The notes under the pieces: model-generated
Databases searched by the model: none
What the model saw: the letters and a program-made list of their open reading frames with translations, nothing else
Told to the model about the DNA's origin: nothing
Source: an uncultured Pirellulaceae bacterium
Lineage (GTDB): Bacteria; Planctomycetota; Planctomycetia; Pirellulales; Pirellulaceae
Direction of reading: 5' to 3'
Assembly: GCA_934278005.1 (NCBI GenBank)
Contig: CAKQWG010000157.1
Span: forward strand, 1 to 7,244
Length of the DNA stretch: 7,244 nt
Program-made: the position numbers and the translations under genes
Shown: positions 6,055 to 7,244 of the stretch, one piece after another
Position numbering within the stretch: position 1 is the stretch's first letter
Layout of the letters: the number at the start of each line of letters is the position of its first letter

Positions 6055-6982
6055 TGACACTTTGATCCAACTGGGTTTCGCTACCGCGATCGTCCCCGAC
6101 ATGTCTTTGGCCGACGTATTGCGGCTGGCCGCACAGATCGGCTACGACTGCGTGGAAGTTATGTGCTGGCCTCCAGCCAGCGGAGCGGAGCGTCGATACG
6201 CGGGCGTGACACACATCGATGCTACCGATCTTTCGCCGGAGAAGGCACGCACGATTGCTGGCCTGGTCGCGGAGACTGGCGTGCACATCAGTTCCCTAGG
6301 CTACTACCCTAATTGCTTGGCACCGGATCGGGCAGAAGCACAGCAGGCCGTCGAACACGTGAAACGTGTCATGCGCGCGGCAGCCGAACTGGGCATCCCG
6401 CGCATCACCAGCTTCATTGGCCGCGACTTCACGCAAAGCGTCGATGATAATTGGCCGCGCCTGCTCGACACCTGGGGGCCCCTAGTCGAACTGGCCGACC
6501 AACTGCAATTAAGAATCGGTATCGAAAATTGTCCCATGCTGTTCTCCTCAGACGAATGGCCCGGCGGAAAGAATATTGCCACCACGCCTGCCATTTGGCG
6601 ACGGCTGTTTAGCGACTTGCCCAGCCCCAACCTGGGTCTCAATTACGACCCATCCCACTTTGTGTGGCAACAGATGGACTACCTCAAACCCATCCGCGAA
6701 TTCATCGGCCGCATCCACCACGCGCATGCAAAAGACGTGCGTTTAGATCAATTTCGTCTGGACGAAGTTGGCATTCTAGCGCACCCGCTGGAGTACCACA
6801 CTCCGAAACTGCCCGGCCTAGGTGATATTGACTGGGGGCAATTCTTTTCCACTCTTCTGGACGCCGGTTACCGTGGTCCAGTCTGCGTCGAAGTCGAGGA
6901 TCGCGCCTATGAAGCCTCGCTGGCCACTCGCCAAGATTCGCTGCGTCAAAGCTACCGCTATCTAAAGAATTTTATCCCTTAG
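6035..6982 (+). CDS. Sugar phosphate isomerase/epimerase-like TIM-barrel protein (AP endonuclease family 2 fold)
   Basis: The 315-residue protein shows the xylose-isomerase-like TIM barrel pattern. The N-terminal strand [20 protein letters not shown] (13-32) is followed by [10 protein letters not shown] and ISSLGYYPN strands. Probable metal ligands sit at the usual places: Glu164 (IGIENC), Asp205 and His208 (NYDPSH), His231 (HHAHAKD) and Glu286 or Glu288 (VCVEVED). Such enzymes use a divalent metal for ketose/aldose or inositol-type isomerisation; the substrate cannot be read from sequence, and the related endonuclease IV activity is less likely given the sugar-isomerase-like spacing. ATG 6035 is preferred, with GGA 5 bases upstream; a TTG at 6020 would add five residues. 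It overlaps the end of the ATPase gene by 20 bp, so it belongs to the same operon. No signal peptide is seen, implying a cytoplasmic enzyme. Confidence 0.9.
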   Translation: MDTPQSDDTLIQLGFATAIVPDMSLADVLRLAAQIGYDCVEVMCWPPASGAERRYAGVTHIDATDLSPEKARTIAGLVAETGVHISSLGYYPNCLAPDRAEAQQAVEHVKRVMRAAAELGIPRITSFIGRDFTQSVDDNWPRLLDTWGPLVELADQLQLRIGIENCPMLFSSDEWPGGKNIATTPAIWRRLFSDLPSPNLGLNYDPSHFVWQQMDYLKPIREFIGRIHHAHAKDVRLDQFRLDEVGILAHPLEYHTPKLPGLGDIDWGQFFSTLLDAGYRGPVCVEVEDRAYEASLATRQDSLRQSYRYLKNFIP

Positions 6983-7101
6983 CCCAGCAGCTCAGTCGGC
7001 AATTCGCTTTGCAGAAGCGCGAGGATTAATCGATCAGTAGGAAGTGATAATACCCTGTTCCTACGCCTACAGCACTCATCAATCCGCCGAGCCATCGATG
7101 C
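6983..7101. other. Intergenic region between convergent genes
   Basis: These 119 bp separate two converging genes and would be expected to hold termination signals. Two modest hairpins are present: CGCTT (7005-7009) / AAGCG (7015-7019), and GTAGGAA (7037-7043) / TTCCTAC (7058-7064) with a 14-base loop. Neither has a clear T-tract on either strand, so I do not call a terminator. Confidence 0.45.
7037..7064. repeat. Inverted repeat between convergent genes
   Basis: GTAGGAA and its exact complement TTCCTAC flank a 14-base loop. The position between two convergent genes suits a bidirectional termination or mRNA-stabilising hairpin, but the stem is short and lacks U-tracts. Confidence 0.35.
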
Positions 7102-7244
7102 TTAGGCGTGCGGCACAGTGTTGTAATCCGCTGCACGATGAGCATCATTGCGAACTTTTTTCTGGAGGGCTTTGCGCTTCGGCGGCAGGCGCTTTTGTGG
7201 GCCGCGATGGTACTCCTTGTAGTGCTGCGACTTGTCGTAGCTTT
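7102..7244 (-). CDS. Unrecognised basic protein, C-terminal fragment (start outside window)
   Basis: Read on the minus strand, the frame enters from the right edge and ends at a TAA (7104-7102), giving 46 residues. It begins SYDKSQHYKEYHRGP, continues QKRLPPKRKALQKKVRNDAH, and ends RAADYNTVPHA. The other two minus-strand frames are less coding-like: one stops early, and the longer one has atypical composition. This one uses the C- or G-ending codons (CGC, CTG, AAG, TAC, GCC) common in the neighbouring genes. The tail is strongly basic, with lysine/arginine clusters suited to nucleic acid binding, and has no hydrophobic segment. I do not recognise the family. It runs convergent to the isomerase gene and is therefore separately transcribed. 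Confidence 0.55.
   Translation of the reverse strand, partial: SYDKSQHYKEYHRGPQKRLPPKRKALQKKVRNDAHRAADYNTVPHA

Overview
The window looks like a chromosomal housekeeping segment from a moderately GC-rich bacterium, most likely a planctomycete (Pirellulales-like). The suggestion rests on three things recalled from families rather than searched: the L35 tail with a 'HRGAGTSH' core, an L20 starting '[11 protein letters not shown]', and a phenylalanyl-tRNA synthetase beta chain without the N-terminal EMAP/OB-fold domain. No phage, transposon, CRISPR, tRNA or rRNA was seen.

Layout. Positions 1-867 hold the end of a translation operon: the C-terminal part of rpmI (L35), an unusually long 330-bp gap, and rplT (L20). 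The gap carries six perfect copies of a 17-bp direct repeat (221-322), then a stretch with nested inverted repeats and a repeated 10-mer just before rplT. A 333-bp gap follows (868-1200), with a near-ideal intrinsic terminator at 1065-1099. Next is pheS-pheT (1201-4320), the two subunits of phenylalanyl-tRNA synthetase. This order (rpmI-rplT-pheS-pheT) is classical in bacteria.

After a 131-bp gap with a plausible sigma70-type promoter (4358-4387) comes a tight three-gene unit with overlapping reading frames: a STAS-domain (anti-sigma-factor-antagonist-like) protein (4452-4814), a GspE/PilB/PilT-type ATPase that lacks its N1 domain and has all four zinc-cysteine positions replaced (4804-6054), and a TIM-barrel sugar phosphate isomerase/epimerase-like protein (6035-6982). 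The right edge (7102-7244) carries the C-terminal end of an unrecognised, strongly basic protein on the minus strand, convergent with the isomerase.

How they work together: the left half supplies ribosomal proteins and charges tRNA-Phe. The right half pairs a phospho-switch module with a secretion/pilus-like motor and a metal-dependent sugar-type enzyme; the joint role is not known from sequence. The points most worth a second look are the 17-bp repeat array, the structured rplT leader, the compact PheT, the His-to-Gln change in the PheS active site, the promoter/terminator overlap before pheS, and the STAS-ATPase-isomerase operon.
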